From Wohlfahrtiimonas populi (GTDB lineage: Bacteria > Pseudomonadota > Gammaproteobacteria > Cardiobacteriales > Wohlfahrtiimonadaceae): DNA of 36,863 nt. Under the pieces are notes generated by a model. It was not told where the DNA came from. It made no database searches and worked only from the letters and a program-made list of their open reading frames with translations. The stretch spans positions 26,089-62,951 of the forward strand of contig NZ_MVDN01000009.1 in assembly GCF_002006795.1 (NCBI RefSeq), read 5' to 3'. This document shows positions 8,575-17,394 of the stretch, in pieces (position 1 is the first letter of the stretch; every line of letters starts with the position of its first letter). The position numbers and the translations under genes were made by a program.

Positions 8575-9030
8575 ATGAAGAAACTATATTTACTCACATT
8601 CAGTTTAATCCTATTTGTGCTTGCAGGCTGTTCACCAGATAACAAAAAGTCAACGATAGAATTGAGTGCCATTCAAAATCTTGCCAATTCATTTGGGCAT
8701 AACATCAGCATGAAAAACTATGTGGATGCTTATCATTTAATGTAACCGCAATACAAAGGCTATCACACGGAAAAAGATTTTACTTACGACATTGATCAAT
8801 GGGTTCAAACTTCAGGCATCATTTCTATGACATACGATGCCACAAATTCATCCGTGGAAAAAATGACCGATGAAGCCAATCAAGTTGGTTGGGCTTATCT
8901 GATTTTTGATGCAACTTTTAAAGATGCCGACGATGAACCTTATGAGGATCATGAAGCTTTATCCCTCAACTTCACAGTCGACAATGGCAATCTTGTGATT
9001 AATACTTTTGAATTAGGTCGCGCTGATTAA
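8575..9030 (+). pseudogene. Putative lipoprotein gene interrupted by an in-frame TAA
   Basis: An ATG at 8575 preceded by TTGGAG opens a typical lipoprotein signal peptide with lipobox LAGC (Cys20) and continues as an open frame of 56 codons to a TAA at 8743-8745. The same frame then continues without another stop to 9030 (94 more codons), and the two halves read as one compact secreted domain of about 150 residues. The first half could still be a 56-residue lipoprotein, and ATG 8827 could start a truncated product, but that ATG has no ribosome-binding site. I do not recognise the domain; the C-terminal part is acidic and predicted beta-rich. A sequencing error at 8743 is also possible. Confidence 0.7.
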
Positions 9031-9048
9031 ACTTAATCAAAATACAAT

Positions 9049-9078
9049 AAAAAAGCCTCAGGAATCTGAGGCTTTTTT
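9049..9078. terminator. Bidirectional intrinsic terminator
   Basis: GCCTCA (9055-9060) pairs with TGAGGC (9067-9072) and is flanked by six A and six T. It separates the broken lipoprotein gene from the convergent permease gene. Confidence 0.85.
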
Positions 9079-9097
9079 GTATCTATAGCATTTAAGA

Positions 9098-10312
9098 TTA
9101 TCCCACAACTGATGGTAAAACCTTAACAAATGTCGTTAGGATATAAGCGATCACAATTACAATGGCAAAGATCACTGCCAAAATTAATGACAAATTACCA
9201 CCACGCGTATGTTCACCTTTTGGATAAACTTTGCGTGATTTATAAGCCAATGCAACAGGCAAAAACACGCCAATGAATGCGAAAATAATCCCTGCAAATG
9301 CGAATGCACTTAAGAAGATTTGCGGATAAGTGAAGCCCACAATAATTGGCGGTACAAATGTGATTAAACCGATCGTAATGCGATCATGACGCAAATTAAA
9401 GTGCATCAATAAATCTTTCACCGCACTTGATAAACCTAACGCAACGCCAATATAAGATGTAATCAATGCTAACAATGAGAACACACGAACCATTTCACTG
9501 ATCATCGTACTGCCTGTTGTCACTTTAAATGCTTCAATCAAGCCATTTAAACTAGGATCTTTATTCAATACATCAATCAACACTGTTTGATTCAAAACAC
9601 CATGCGTTGCAAACTGCCACACAACATAGATGATGAAAATGCCTGTTGCCCCCAAGATACAAGACAATTTAACTTTACGGTTATCACCTTCTAAATATTC
9701 GTTGATGGTTGGCGTACAGATATGAAAACCAAATGTCATGAAAAATACTGGCATCGCAGAAAATAGTAAGAGGTTATTTGTTGGTGTTGCTTGTAAGTTT
9801 GCGAATGAAACCTTATTCAACAATACAGCCAAAATTACCACAAAAATCAGAACTTTTAAACCAAAAGAGATTCGGTTGGCAACATCCGCAACAGAAATTC
9901 CCACTGTGATCACAGCGCCTAAACCAATGGCAAAAATCAAGGACATGATTTTTTGCACCATTTCTGGGTTTTCAAAAGTTGGCAAAATGCCCAATAAAAG
10001 ATTGCCACTACCTGTCACATACGCCGTTAATACTGCATACATAAAAAATAGCAATATGAAATTCACAAATAATCGCCCTGCGGAACCAAAATATTGTTCT
10101 GCTAGGCTCGCAATTCCTGCATCATTTTTATTGTATTGATGCACTTCTGCATATAAAACGGCTGTAAACGTTAACAAAATCCACAACAATGTGAGCAATA
10201 CAAACGTCAATCCAAAACCCATTTGTGCTGATGTTAATGGCATCGCCAACATCCCTGCACCAACCGCTGTACCTGCAATAATCAAGGTACTGCCTAAAAC
10301 CTTATTCTTCAT
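9098..10312 (-). CDS. tyrP: Aromatic amino acid permease, TyrP/Mtr-like
   Basis: A 404-residue inner membrane transporter of the hydroxy/aromatic amino acid permease family, with about 11 helices. The N-terminus GSTLIIAGTAVGAGMLAMP is the family signature; FGFHICTPTINEYLEGD and the TSYIGVALGL segment also fit TyrP/Mtr. It probably imports tyrosine or tryptophan by proton symport; the exact substrate cannot be assigned. I chose ATG 10312; the upstream TTG at 10330 lies in the leader. A terminator-like hairpin stands just 24 nt before the start, and a short ORF ends at the start codon (see findings). Confidence 0.85.
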   Translation of the reverse strand: MKNKVLGSTLIIAGTAVGAGMLAMPLTSAQMGFGLTFVLLTLLWILLTFTAVLYAEVHQYNKNDAGIASLAEQYFGSAGRLFVNFILLFFMYAVLTAYVTGSGNLLLGILPTFENPEMVQKIMSLIFAIGLGAVITVGISVADVANRISFGLKVLIFVVILAVLLNKVSFANLQATPTNNLLLFSAMPVFFMTFGFHICTPTINEYLEGDNRKVKLSCILGATGIFIIYVVWQFATHGVLNQTVLIDVLNKDPSLNGLIEAFKVTTGSTMISEMVRVFSLLALITSYIGVALGLSSAVKDLLMHFNLRHDRITIGLITFVPPIIVGFTYPQIFLSAFAFAGIIFAFIGVFLPVALAYKSRKVYPKGEHTRGGNLSLILAVIFAIVIVIAYILTTFVKVLPSVVG

Positions 10313-10335
10313 AAATGTAACCTTACCCAATCAAT

Positions 10336-10370
10336 CAAAAAAACCGATTCATCCACTGGATTAAATCGGC
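10336..10370 (-). terminator. Terminator-like hairpin between grxB and tyrP (possible attenuator)
   Basis: On the minus strand, CCGATT pairs with AATCGG around a 14-nt loop and is followed by seven T. It ends 24 nt before the tyrP start, so it either ends grxB transcripts or attenuates read-through into tyrP. Confidence 0.65.
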
Positions 10371-10445
10371 CATTGATTTCAACATTTTGATTAAAAACAA
10401 TAACGGGCAATAGCATAACTCAAATTGAACCCTATTGATTGATTT

Positions 10446-11096
10446 TTAACAAGCTTGATCATAAAAAAGTGGAACATTGCCCTGTTTTGCCAAGATTTCT
10501 GTATATTCCGTCACTGCTTTCGGGAATTCTAAGCCTTTCACGCAGGTTAAAGCTCTTAATAATGGGAACAGAATAATATCATCGAGTGAATATTTTTGAT
10601 CTTGAACACGCGCTAAATCCACAAATTCTGCAAGTTTCTCTAACTCTGTTTCCATTGCAGCTTTATAATCGGCAGATTTTGCCAAAAGCTCTGCAAAAGA
10701 TTGCCCAATGCGCTCTTCATGGCGAGTGATGTACAGATTGCGTGCACTTGCTGTTTCAAACTCTGGAAAGTTCATTTCTGCAAAACGAGGCATCACATAT
10801 TCATTCACTCTGCCAAAGTTATCATCAATCCAAGTGGCAACTTTAGGATTCTGTGTTTCTGTAAAGATTGCATCACCAAAATTAGTATCAAGATATTTTA
10901 CAATATCCAAACTCTCTGGCATGAATTTTCCTGCTTCATATTCTAAAATTGGCACCATCTGCTTGCCGATCATTTTTGTTGGTGTTTCTATGTCATCTTC
11001 CAAAATATAAGAGATTTCAACAGGTAATGATTTTAAACCAACTGCTAGCAAAGCTCGCACACAAAATGGACAATGGTCAAAAACAAATAAACGCAT
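10446..11096 (-). CDS. grxB: Glutaredoxin 2
   Basis: A 216-residue cytoplasmic thiol-disulfide oxidoreductase of the GrxB type, which has a GST-like fold. The N-terminal glutaredoxin domain holds the active site CPFC (Cys9 and Cys12) and the cis-proline segment MVPILEY; the helical C-terminal domain carries DDIILFPLLRALTCVKG, matching E. coli Grx2. The start is supported by AGGAG upstream. Confidence 0.92.
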   Translation of the reverse strand: MRLFVFDHCPFCVRALLAVGLKSLPVEISYILEDDIETPTKMIGKQMVPILEYEAGKFMPESLDIVKYLDTNFGDAIFTETQNPKVATWIDDNFGRVNEYVMPRFAEMNFPEFETASARNLYITRHEERIGQSFAELLAKSADYKAAMETELEKLAEFVDLARVQDQKYSLDDIILFPLLRALTCVKGLEFPKAVTEYTEILAKQGNVPLFYDQAC

Positions 11097-11335
11097 GATT
11101 TTGCTCCTAATTTTTATTCAAGGAAACAACCAAGATAACAAACTCATGTGCAGACTACAATCTTACATTTAGCCCAATCACAGTAACTTAAGTGCCTACG
11201 TTTTTATCAAATTTCACTTTATAGCAATTAAGATGCAAGAAATACTCCAAAACAACTACATTCTACCGCTCGATCTCCTGTATAGTAGTGCACGCTTTCA
11301 TTGCTAAATCAGTTTAAAAATTTTTAGGAGGATTC

Positions 11336-12589
11336 ATGAACATCATCATTTTAGGTGCTGGTGTCGTTGGGACAACGCAAGCTTATTATCTTGCCAAAAA
11401 AGGCTACAAAGTGACTGTATTCGAACGTCATGAAGGCCCTGCATTAGATACAAGCTACGGCAACGCTGGACAAATTTCCCCAGGTTATGCATCACCATGG
11501 GCAGCACCGGGCATTCCATTGAAAGCAATCAAATGGATGTTGGAAGAACATGCACCATTGGCAATTAGACCAACTGCTGATTTAAATCAGTATAAGTTTA
11601 TGTGGAACATGTTTTTAAACTGTACAAGTAGCAAATACACAGTGAATAAATCACGTTTGGTTCGTTTGTCTGAATATAGCCGTGACTGTTTAGTTCAATT
11701 GAGAAAAGATACTGGCATCTATTATGAAAATAGATCATTAGGTACAACTCAAGTATTGAGAACAGCTAAGCAAATGGAAGGCATTAAAGCTGACATTGAA
11801 ATCTTAGAAAAATTCAATGTACCTTATGAAGTATTGGATCAAGATGGCATTTTAAAAGTTGAGCCAGGTTTGAAAGAATCTGTTCATAAATTGGCGGGTG
11901 GCTTACGTTTACCTGGCGATGAAACTGGTGATTGCTTCTTGTTTACAAATCGCTTGGCTGAAATTGCAATGAACATGGGCGTTGAGTTCAAATACGGTCA
12001 AAACATCGAAGATATCTTAGTTGAACACAATAAAGTGACTGGTATTAAAGCTAATGGCGTTGTTCACACTGCTGACATTTTTGTGGATTGCTTGGGTACT
12101 TATACACCATTCTTATTGAAGAAAATCGGTATCAAAGCACCGATCTATCCATTGAAAGGTTACTCATTAACTGCACCAATCATTGATGAATCATCCGCGC
12201 CTACATCAACAATTTTGGATGAAACATACAAAATTGCGATCACGCGTTTTGATAATCGTATTCGTATCGGCGGTATGGCTGAGATTTCAGGTTATAACTT
12301 AACATTGAATCCTAAGCGCCGTAAGACATTAGAATTCGTAACGAATGATCTTTATCCTGGTGGCGGTGATTTACCTAAAGCTGAATTCTGGACTGGCTTA
12401 CGCCCTAAAACGCCAGACAGCACACCAATCATCGGTGGCACAGATTATACAAACTTCTTCATCAATGCTGGTCACGGCACATTAGGCTGGACACAATCCT
12501 GTGGTTCAGGTGCTTACTTGTCTGACATCATCGCAGGTAATAAGCCAGAAATTGATACAGAAGGTTTAGATATTTCTCGTTATAAATAA
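11336..12589 (+). CDS. dadA: D-amino acid dehydrogenase, small subunit
   Basis: FAD enzyme that oxidises D-amino acids (classically D-alanine) to 2-oxo acids and feeds electrons to the respiratory chain at the inner membrane. The 417-residue protein starts with the dinucleotide-binding motif [16 protein letters not shown], then [19 protein letters not shown], and ends with the FAD-contacting [15 protein letters not shown] and [10 protein letters not shown]. An ideal AGGAGG precedes the ATG. A TATAGT at 11281-11286 may be the -10 element; the -35 is unclear. No alanine racemase (dadX) follows. Confidence 0.93.
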   Translation: MNIIILGAGVVGTTQAYYLAKKGYKVTVFERHEGPALDTSYGNAGQISPGYASPWAAPGIPLKAIKWMLEEHAPLAIRPTADLNQYKFMWNMFLNCTSSKYTVNKSRLVRLSEYSRDCLVQLRKDTGIYYENRSLGTTQVLRTAKQMEGIKADIEILEKFNVPYEVLDQDGILKVEPGLKESVHKLAGGLRLPGDETGDCFLFTNRLAEIAMNMGVEFKYGQNIEDILVEHNKVTGIKANGVVHTADIFVDCLGTYTPFLLKKIGIKAPIYPLKGYSLTAPIIDESSAPTSTILDETYKIAITRFDNRIRIGGMAEISGYNLTLNPKRRKTLEFVTNDLYPGGGDLPKAEFWTGLRPKTPDSTPIIGGTDYTNFFINAGHGTLGWTQSCGSGAYLSDIIAGNKPEIDTEGLDISRYK

Positions 12590-12611
12590 GCTGAGTAATA
12601 TTTAAAATACT

Positions 12612-12637
12612 AAAAAGCTCCCTTTCGGGAGCTTTTT
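12612..12637. terminator. Bidirectional intrinsic terminator
   Basis: AAAAAGCTCCC (12612-12622) pairs with GGGAGCTTTTT (12627-12637) around loop TTTC. It lies between dadA and the convergent acetyltransferase gene, whose stop codon overlaps its edge. Confidence 0.9.
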
Positions 12638-13164
12638 CAGTTTTTAGGTAATTCTAATTTCATTAATAGATCAATTTGTTCATCATTGCCAACTTTAAAA
12701 ATATGTTGATCGAACTTGATAAAGCCCTGCTTTTGATAAAAGCTCAACGCTTTCATATTATTTTCCCAAACGCCTAACCATATATATTGCATTGCTCGTT
12801 CAATGGCTATTTGTAGCGCCATATTATAAAGCGCTAACCCAATCTTTTTTCCTTGAAAAGCTTCTAACACATAGATCCTTTCAATTTCCATTGCTTGATT
12901 ATCTTGAAGCTCAGTTTGAGATCTACCAAAATTAAGTTTTAAATAACCAACAACATTGCCACCCAATACAGCAAAATAAATCTCAGAATTTTGATCATTC
13001 AATTCAGCAGTGAGCTTCTCCATAGAAAAGCCTTCTTCCAAATATTGAGTCATATCTTCAGCTGAACATGTATCCACAAAAGTTGAATAAAACGTTTGCC
13101 TACCAATTTCTTGTAGCTGGCTAATATCATTCAACTGCACTTTATTAATGATTAACTCTTCCAT
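12637..13164 (-). CDS. GNAT family N-acetyltransferase
   Basis: A 175-residue acetyl-CoA-dependent acetyltransferase. The core motif MEIERIYVLEAFQGKKIGLALYNMA contains the acetyl-CoA pyrophosphate-binding Q-G-K-K-I-G loop, and LGVWENNMKALSFYQKQGF is the usual C-terminal GNAT block. The substrate is not predictable. It may share a transcript with the upstream tautomerase gene, 55 bp away on the same strand. Confidence 0.85.
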   Translation of the reverse strand: MEELIINKVQLNDISQLQEIGRQTFYSTFVDTCSAEDMTQYLEEGFSMEKLTAELNDQNSEIYFAVLGGNVVGYLKLNFGRSQTELQDNQAMEIERIYVLEAFQGKKIGLALYNMALQIAIERAMQYIWLGVWENNMKALSFYQKQGFIKFDQHIFKVGNDEQIDLLMKLELPKN

Positions 13165-13219
13165 GTTATTTTTCTCTTATGCTTAGAATACATAACATCA
13201 TATACAGCTTAATGAATAA

Positions 13220-13576
13220 TTACACAGTAATCTTATGGTATTGCTTCGCGTTTAATTCTGTCACTTCCACCATGATCTGAACATTCTTACCACCATTGTT
13301 GGTAAGCTCAGCTTTTACAGCGGCTAAAATTCGTTCTGCCATATCTTTTTGTACAGCATCATTTCGCCTAGGCATGATTTTTAAGCAGATAGAAATGAAA
13401 GCATCTTCTGATTTATCTAAACCCGATAAAACATAATCTGGCACATAGCAACGGCTTTTAATATCCGCTGCAACGAACTCTTTTGTATCCAATAAAGCTT
13501 GATTCACGCTTAATAGAAGTTGATCACAATCTTTAACTAAATCTTTTTCTGAACATTCAATAATTACATGTGGCAT
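13220..13576 (-). CDS. 5-carboxymethyl-2-hydroxymuconate isomerase-like tautomerase
   Basis: A 118-residue protein beginning MPHVIIECS, with Pro2 positioned to become the N-terminal catalytic proline of the tautomerase superfamily. Length, the start and the ending EVTELNAKQYHKITV resemble the CHMI (HpaF) family, which isomerises a homoprotocatechuate degradation intermediate. No other homoprotocatechuate genes are nearby, so the true substrate is uncertain. I chose ATG 13576 (GAGGGA upstream); the longer ORF to 13606 would start inside the preceding terminator hairpin. Confidence 0.8.
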   Translation of the reverse strand: MPHVIIECSEKDLVKDCDQLLLSVNQALLDTKEFVAADIKSRCYVPDYVLSGLDKSEDAFISICLKIMPRRNDAVQKDMAERILAAVKAELTNNGGKNVQIMVEVTELNAKQYHKITV

Positions 13577-13587
13577 TTTATTTCCCT

Positions 13588-13627
13588 CAAAAAATAAAGG
13601 CCCCAATTATCGTCATAATCGGAGCCT
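13588..13627 (-). terminator. Strong intrinsic terminator after the NSS transporter gene
   Basis: A 13-bp stem with two wobble pairs (arms 13598-13610 and 13615-13627) and a 4-nt loop, followed on the minus strand by TTTATTTTTT. The T tract runs straight into GAGGGA, the ribosome-binding site of the tautomerase gene. Confidence 0.85.
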
Positions 13628-13644
13628 ATTAGATCGTTACATTA

Positions 13645-15009
13645 TTATACGAAGTTCATCACTGCGATCACTGCGATCAACAATGGAATAAAGAACTTGA
13701 TGTAATAAAATAAAGGAACGGCTAATTTGTTGTTCACTGTGCCATCGTTTGTGATCTCTTCTAACATTGCTGCTCTTTTCAATACAAAACCGATGAAGAT
13801 ACATGACAAGAAGCTTGTTAAGATGAAGAATACGTTAGCACTGATGAAGTCGAATGCATCAAAGATCGACATACCAAAGATACGAACATTGCTCCAAGGA
13901 CCATCAGACAATACGCTTGGTAAGTTACCCAATAAGAAGATCACAGCCAATGTAATGAATGTTGCGAACTTACGACTTACAGGCGTTTTCTCAACCAATG
14001 TTGTGATGATTACTTCATAGATTGTGATAGATGTTGTTAAAGCTGCAAGCATCAATAATACAAAGAATGCGATACCAAACGCTGTACCAAATGGCATGCT
14101 AGAGAATACAACTGGCAATGCTTGGAATACTAATGTTGGACCTGCTGAAGGCTCCATTCCCACTGAGAACAATGCTGGGAAAATTACGAAACCTAACATT
14201 AAAGGAATGATTGTATTAATCACGCCTGTGATTAAGCTGATTCTCACCATGTTTTCTTTCTTATTTAAGTAAGAAGATAATGTGATCATTACACCGAAAC
14301 CTAAGCTCAATGCAAAGAATACTTGACCTAAAGCTTGTAAGAAAATATTCGCATTGATTTTGCTAAAGTCTGGAATCAAATAGAATTTCACACCTTCCAT
14401 TGCGTTATTCAACTGTAATGCGTAAATCACCATCACAATTAAGATCACCAAGAATAAAGGCATGATGCGAGAGATTAGCTTCTCAATACCTTGGATAATT
14501 CCTTTAGTCAAAATGTAGTAGTTGATCGCCACAAACAAGAAAGTATAGAAAGAAATCTTCCAAGAGTTAGTGATTGAACCTTTAAAGAACTCTTCAATTG
14601 TCTCATTTGCTAATGGCTTAGATAGATCAATTGAACCCATCAAAATATCAGCAATGTAGCCAAATACCCAGCCACCTAAAACCATATAGTAAGCCAAGAT
14701 ACCAAATGCACCAATGATTGCTAAAACGCCAATGCCTTTCCACCATTTAGAAATAGGATTAGGTAATTTGCCGCGACCAAAAGCATCAATCGTATTTGTA
14801 TGTAAACGACGACCGATCACATGTTCTGCCATCAACATTGGCACACCCAAAATGATCATCGCTAGAATGAAGACTAAAAGATAGGCACCACCACCATTTG
14901 AACCAACTTGATAAGGGAAACGCCAAGTTGCACCAAAACCAATGGTTGCACCTGCAACAGTCGAGATGTATAGCAGCTGATTACTCCAGCTTTCTCTGTT
15001 CGACGACAT
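13645..15009 (-). CDS. Neurotransmitter:sodium symporter (NSS/SNF family)
   Basis: A 454-residue Na+-coupled transporter with about 11-12 helices. The first helix carries the family signature TIGFGATWRFPYQVGSNGGGAYLLVF, whose unwound centre binds substrate and sodium in LeuT-type proteins. Bacterial members mostly import amino acids, for example tryptophan or tyrosine; the substrate here is not known. GGAGG precedes the ATG at 15009. It is divergent from the EamA transporter gene across an AT-rich gap. Confidence 0.9.
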   Translation of the reverse strand: MSSNRESWSNQLLYISTVAGATIGFGATWRFPYQVGSNGGGAYLLVFILAMIILGVPMLMAEHVIGRRLHTNTIDAFGRGKLPNPISKWWKGIGVLAIIGAFGILAYYMVLGGWVFGYIADILMGSIDLSKPLANETIEEFFKGSITNSWKISFYTFLFVAINYYILTKGIIQGIEKLISRIMPLFLVILIVMVIYALQLNNAMEGVKFYLIPDFSKINANIFLQALGQVFFALSLGFGVMITLSSYLNKKENMVRISLITGVINTIIPLMLGFVIFPALFSVGMEPSAGPTLVFQALPVVFSSMPFGTAFGIAFFVLLMLAALTTSITIYEVIITTLVEKTPVSRKFATFITLAVIFLLGNLPSVLSDGPWSNVRIFGMSIFDAFDFISANVFFILTSFLSCIFIGFVLKRAAMLEEITNDGTVNNKLAVPLFYYIKFFIPLLIAVIAVMNFV

Positions 15010-15353
15010 GAATCCTCCAAAAAATTTGCTTTAATATTTTCACAAGGCAGTAAGAGTACTACAAAATAAAAATAAAAATAGCTTTTTTTTGATTTGCCTC
15101 AGAATAATCACAAGAAGAATTCTTATTAAGAAAATAACATATTGATATAAATATAATTAATCAATGATTTGTTTTTACATATCCACTACAATTTACAAAA
15201 AAGTTTTTTTTCCTATACTTTTTATAATTCAAAAATAGACATGAGATATTATTTTAAACACTGTTTTAGCCGTTTTATTACTCTAGCCTTTTTATAAAAA
15301 ATCATTAATATGAATCTTTCATGCTCATTTATATCTCAAAGAAAACCTCACTT
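15010..15353. other. AT-rich divergent intergenic region
   Basis: About 340 bp between the NSS and EamA transporter genes, with long A and T runs (for example around 15081 and 15199). It must hold the promoters of both genes, but I could not fix convincing -35/-10 pairs. I see no ORF, RNA motif or repeat in it. Confidence 0.6.
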
Positions 15354-16244
15354 ATGATCGCCACAGAAAACACACTCAATAATCGCCCCTCTGTCATTAA
15401 AATGTCCATCGCCATGATTCTGTTTGGCTCTGTGGGATTCTTCTCAGAGCGAAGCGGCGTACCGGCTTTGGAACTTGTGTTCATTCGTTGCGTATGTGCA
15501 TCTATCTTCCTTGGCTTTTTTTGGTGGGCTTCAGGTCGATTGCGCAGTGAAAATTGGAATAAAAAAGAAGTCTTTCGAATTTTAATCTGTGGTATTTTCT
15601 TAATCCTCAACTGGATTTACTTCTTCAAAGCCATTGAAGAATCTGGCGTAACTGTTGCCATTTCCATTTATCACTTAGCACCTGTGATTGTCATGATTTT
15701 GGGCGCGTTCATATATAAAGAGAAACTCACGCTCATTCCTATGGTTGCGATTTTGGCATGCTTTATCGGAACCTTAGCCATTGCAGAGATCAATCGTACA
15801 TCTTCTGTGGGTGAGTTCTTCTCACAAGGTTTGATCTTTGGTTTACTCTCTGCCCTATTTTATGCGCTCTTAACATTGACAGGCAAAGGCTTTAAATACG
15901 CAAGCTCTTATGCAATTACAACCATTCAAGTGGCTTTTGGTGCATTGTTATTAATCCCTTTCGTGAACTTCTCTGCCTTTGATAATTTAACAGGCATGAA
16001 CTGGTTTTATATTTTGATCACAGGTTTTGTGCATACAGGCATTGTGTTCTATCTATTCTTTGATTCTATTCGCCATTTATCCACACAATTGATTGCGATT
16101 CTAGTTTTCTTAGATCCATTAGTTGCTATTTTGATGGATATCTTCATTACAGGCTTTGCGCCATCTATTGAGCAATGGATCGGTATTATTTTGATTTTTG
16201 GTGGTATGGCTTTAACGTTGATGCCAAAAAAGAAACAAATCTAA
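15354..16244 (+). CDS. EamA/DMT family transporter
   Basis: A roughly 296-residue inner membrane protein with ten hydrophobic segments arranged as two EamA repeats, typical of the drug/metabolite transporter superfamily. Characteristic parts are the FKAIEESGVTVAISIYHLAPVIVMILGAF segment in repeat one and the LSTQLIAILVFLDPLVAILMD segment in repeat two. The substrate is unknown. Start choice is uncertain: ATG 15354 gives a normal DMT N-terminus, while ATG 15321 in the same frame would add 11 residues; neither has a strong ribosome-binding site. Confidence 0.85.
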   Translation: MIATENTLNNRPSVIKMSIAMILFGSVGFFSERSGVPALELVFIRCVCASIFLGFFWWASGRLRSENWNKKEVFRILICGIFLILNWIYFFKAIEESGVTVAISIYHLAPVIVMILGAFIYKEKLTLIPMVAILACFIGTLAIAEINRTSSVGEFFSQGLIFGLLSALFYALLTLTGKGFKYASSYAITTIQVAFGALLLIPFVNFSAFDNLTGMNWFYILITGFVHTGIVFYLFFDSIRHLSTQLIAILVFLDPLVAILMDIFITGFAPSIEQWIGIILIFGGMALTLMPKKKQI

Positions 16245-16254
16245 CAGAATCAAA

Positions 16255-16285
16255 AAAGCCCTCATGAAACCATGAGGGCTTTAAT
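16255..16285. terminator. Bidirectional intrinsic terminator
   Basis: AAAGCCCTCATG (16255-16266) pairs perfectly with CATGAGGGCTTT (16271-16282) around loop AAAC. It ends the EamA transporter gene and may also end the tRNA transcript coming from the other side. Confidence 0.9.
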
Positions 16286-16288
16286 ATT

Positions 16289-16365
<77 letters not shown>

Positions 16366-16458
16366 TCTGTATTGAGTGATGCATTATACACAGTTTCAAA
16401 TAAATTACTGCGTAAATAGTACTCATACTGGCAAGAGTCTGGTTTTAACGAATACTTA

Positions 16459-17319
16459 TTAATCCATATTCCTAGCATAACACCAAAAACACATGCCTTT
16501 ATTCATATAACTATCTTCTATAGGCTCACCACATTCGCTACAATTAGGCACTCTTATCACTAAATCTTTGCTAATATCACAATAAGTATAGATTTCTGAA
16601 TCAATAAAATATGACTCAACATTACTTCGGCTAATTCTAAATTCATACATTGGCTGATTAAATACAACTTGTAATTTTTCTTTCACAATATCATTAGTTT
16701 TAGAACCGAAAATAATATAATCAATACATGATTTTGGAAGCCTTAAAAGCATATTATTATCCTTACAGAATAAAATTTTATGATTATCTTTAATAATCAG
16801 CCTACGTTCTTCTTCATACTTCCAACAATCTTGTTTAAAAAAGTAAAAAGCTTTTAAAAGATATTCATTTACAGCTCTATACCAATAACCTTTACCTCTT
16901 TCATTATGATGCTCAAAGTCCTTCTGAAATTCAGAGTCAATGCCATCTCTATAGTCAACATTATCAATCTTAAAATCACTTATTTTCTCTAATCCTCGAT
17001 CTTTTAAATACTCAACCAACATCTTTTCATTGATAGCAATGACAAAACCACGTTGTTCATTACCATAATGAGCCCACATTGGTGTTATATCTGGACGATT
17101 CGAAAAGAATGTTGCTAAATATCCTTTACATTTATAAATTTCTTTCTGATATAAACCTATTAAATAATCTACATTATTAAAGTTAGCCTTAGCTAGATCA
17201 ACAGCTAAAGATTGCTCATACGGATCATTATAATCTTCTAATTTAGTAAATTTTAAAGTGAAATATTCACTATCATCAAAATACTGAATAGCATCATCAC
17301 TAAAATATTTATATAACAT
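16459..17319 (-). CDS. DUF2971 family protein with C-terminal zinc ribbon
   Basis: A 286-residue cytoplasmic protein. The N-terminal and central parts have features of DUF2971: FTKLEDYNDPYEQ, MWAHYGNEQRGFVIAI and CWKYEEERRLI. The C-terminus adds a zinc-ribbon-like tail, CxxC-13 residues-CxxC (CSEC and CFWC). The gene is visibly more AT-rich than its neighbours and lies alone between the initiator tRNA and the trp operon, which suggests acquisition by transfer. Function is unknown; proteins of this family often appear as scattered accessory genes. It follows trpA's terminator on the same strand with only 23 nt between. Confidence 0.7.
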   Translation of the reverse strand: MLYKYFSDDAIQYFDDSEYFTLKFTKLEDYNDPYEQSLAVDLAKANFNNVDYLIGLYQKEIYKCKGYLATFFSNRPDITPMWAHYGNEQRGFVIAINEKMLVEYLKDRGLEKISDFKIDNVDYRDGIDSEFQKDFEHHNERGKGYWYRAVNEYLLKAFYFFKQDCWKYEEERRLIIKDNHKILFCKDNNMLLRLPKSCIDYIIFGSKTNDIVKEKLQVVFNQPMYEFRISRSNVESYFIDSEIYTYCDISKDLVIRVPNCSECGEPIEDSYMNKGMCFWCYARNMD

Positions 17320-17342
17320 GATAATTTGATACCTATAAAAAC

Positions 17343-17375
17343 AAAGAGCATTCAGTATAAAACAGAATGCTCTTT
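17343..17375 (-). terminator. Intrinsic terminator of the trp operon
   Basis: AAAGAGCATTC pairs perfectly with GAATGCTCTTT around an 11-nt loop, followed on the minus strand by GTTTTTA. It lies 19 bp after the trpA stop. Confidence 0.85.
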
Positions 17376-17394
17376 ATATTTAATATTCAATAAT

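Noticed and set aside
9738-10139. 133-residue plus-strand ORF antisense to tyrP
   Set aside because: Its low-complexity Lys/Ile/Asn/Thr composition is typical of the reverse strand of a hydrophobic membrane protein gene.
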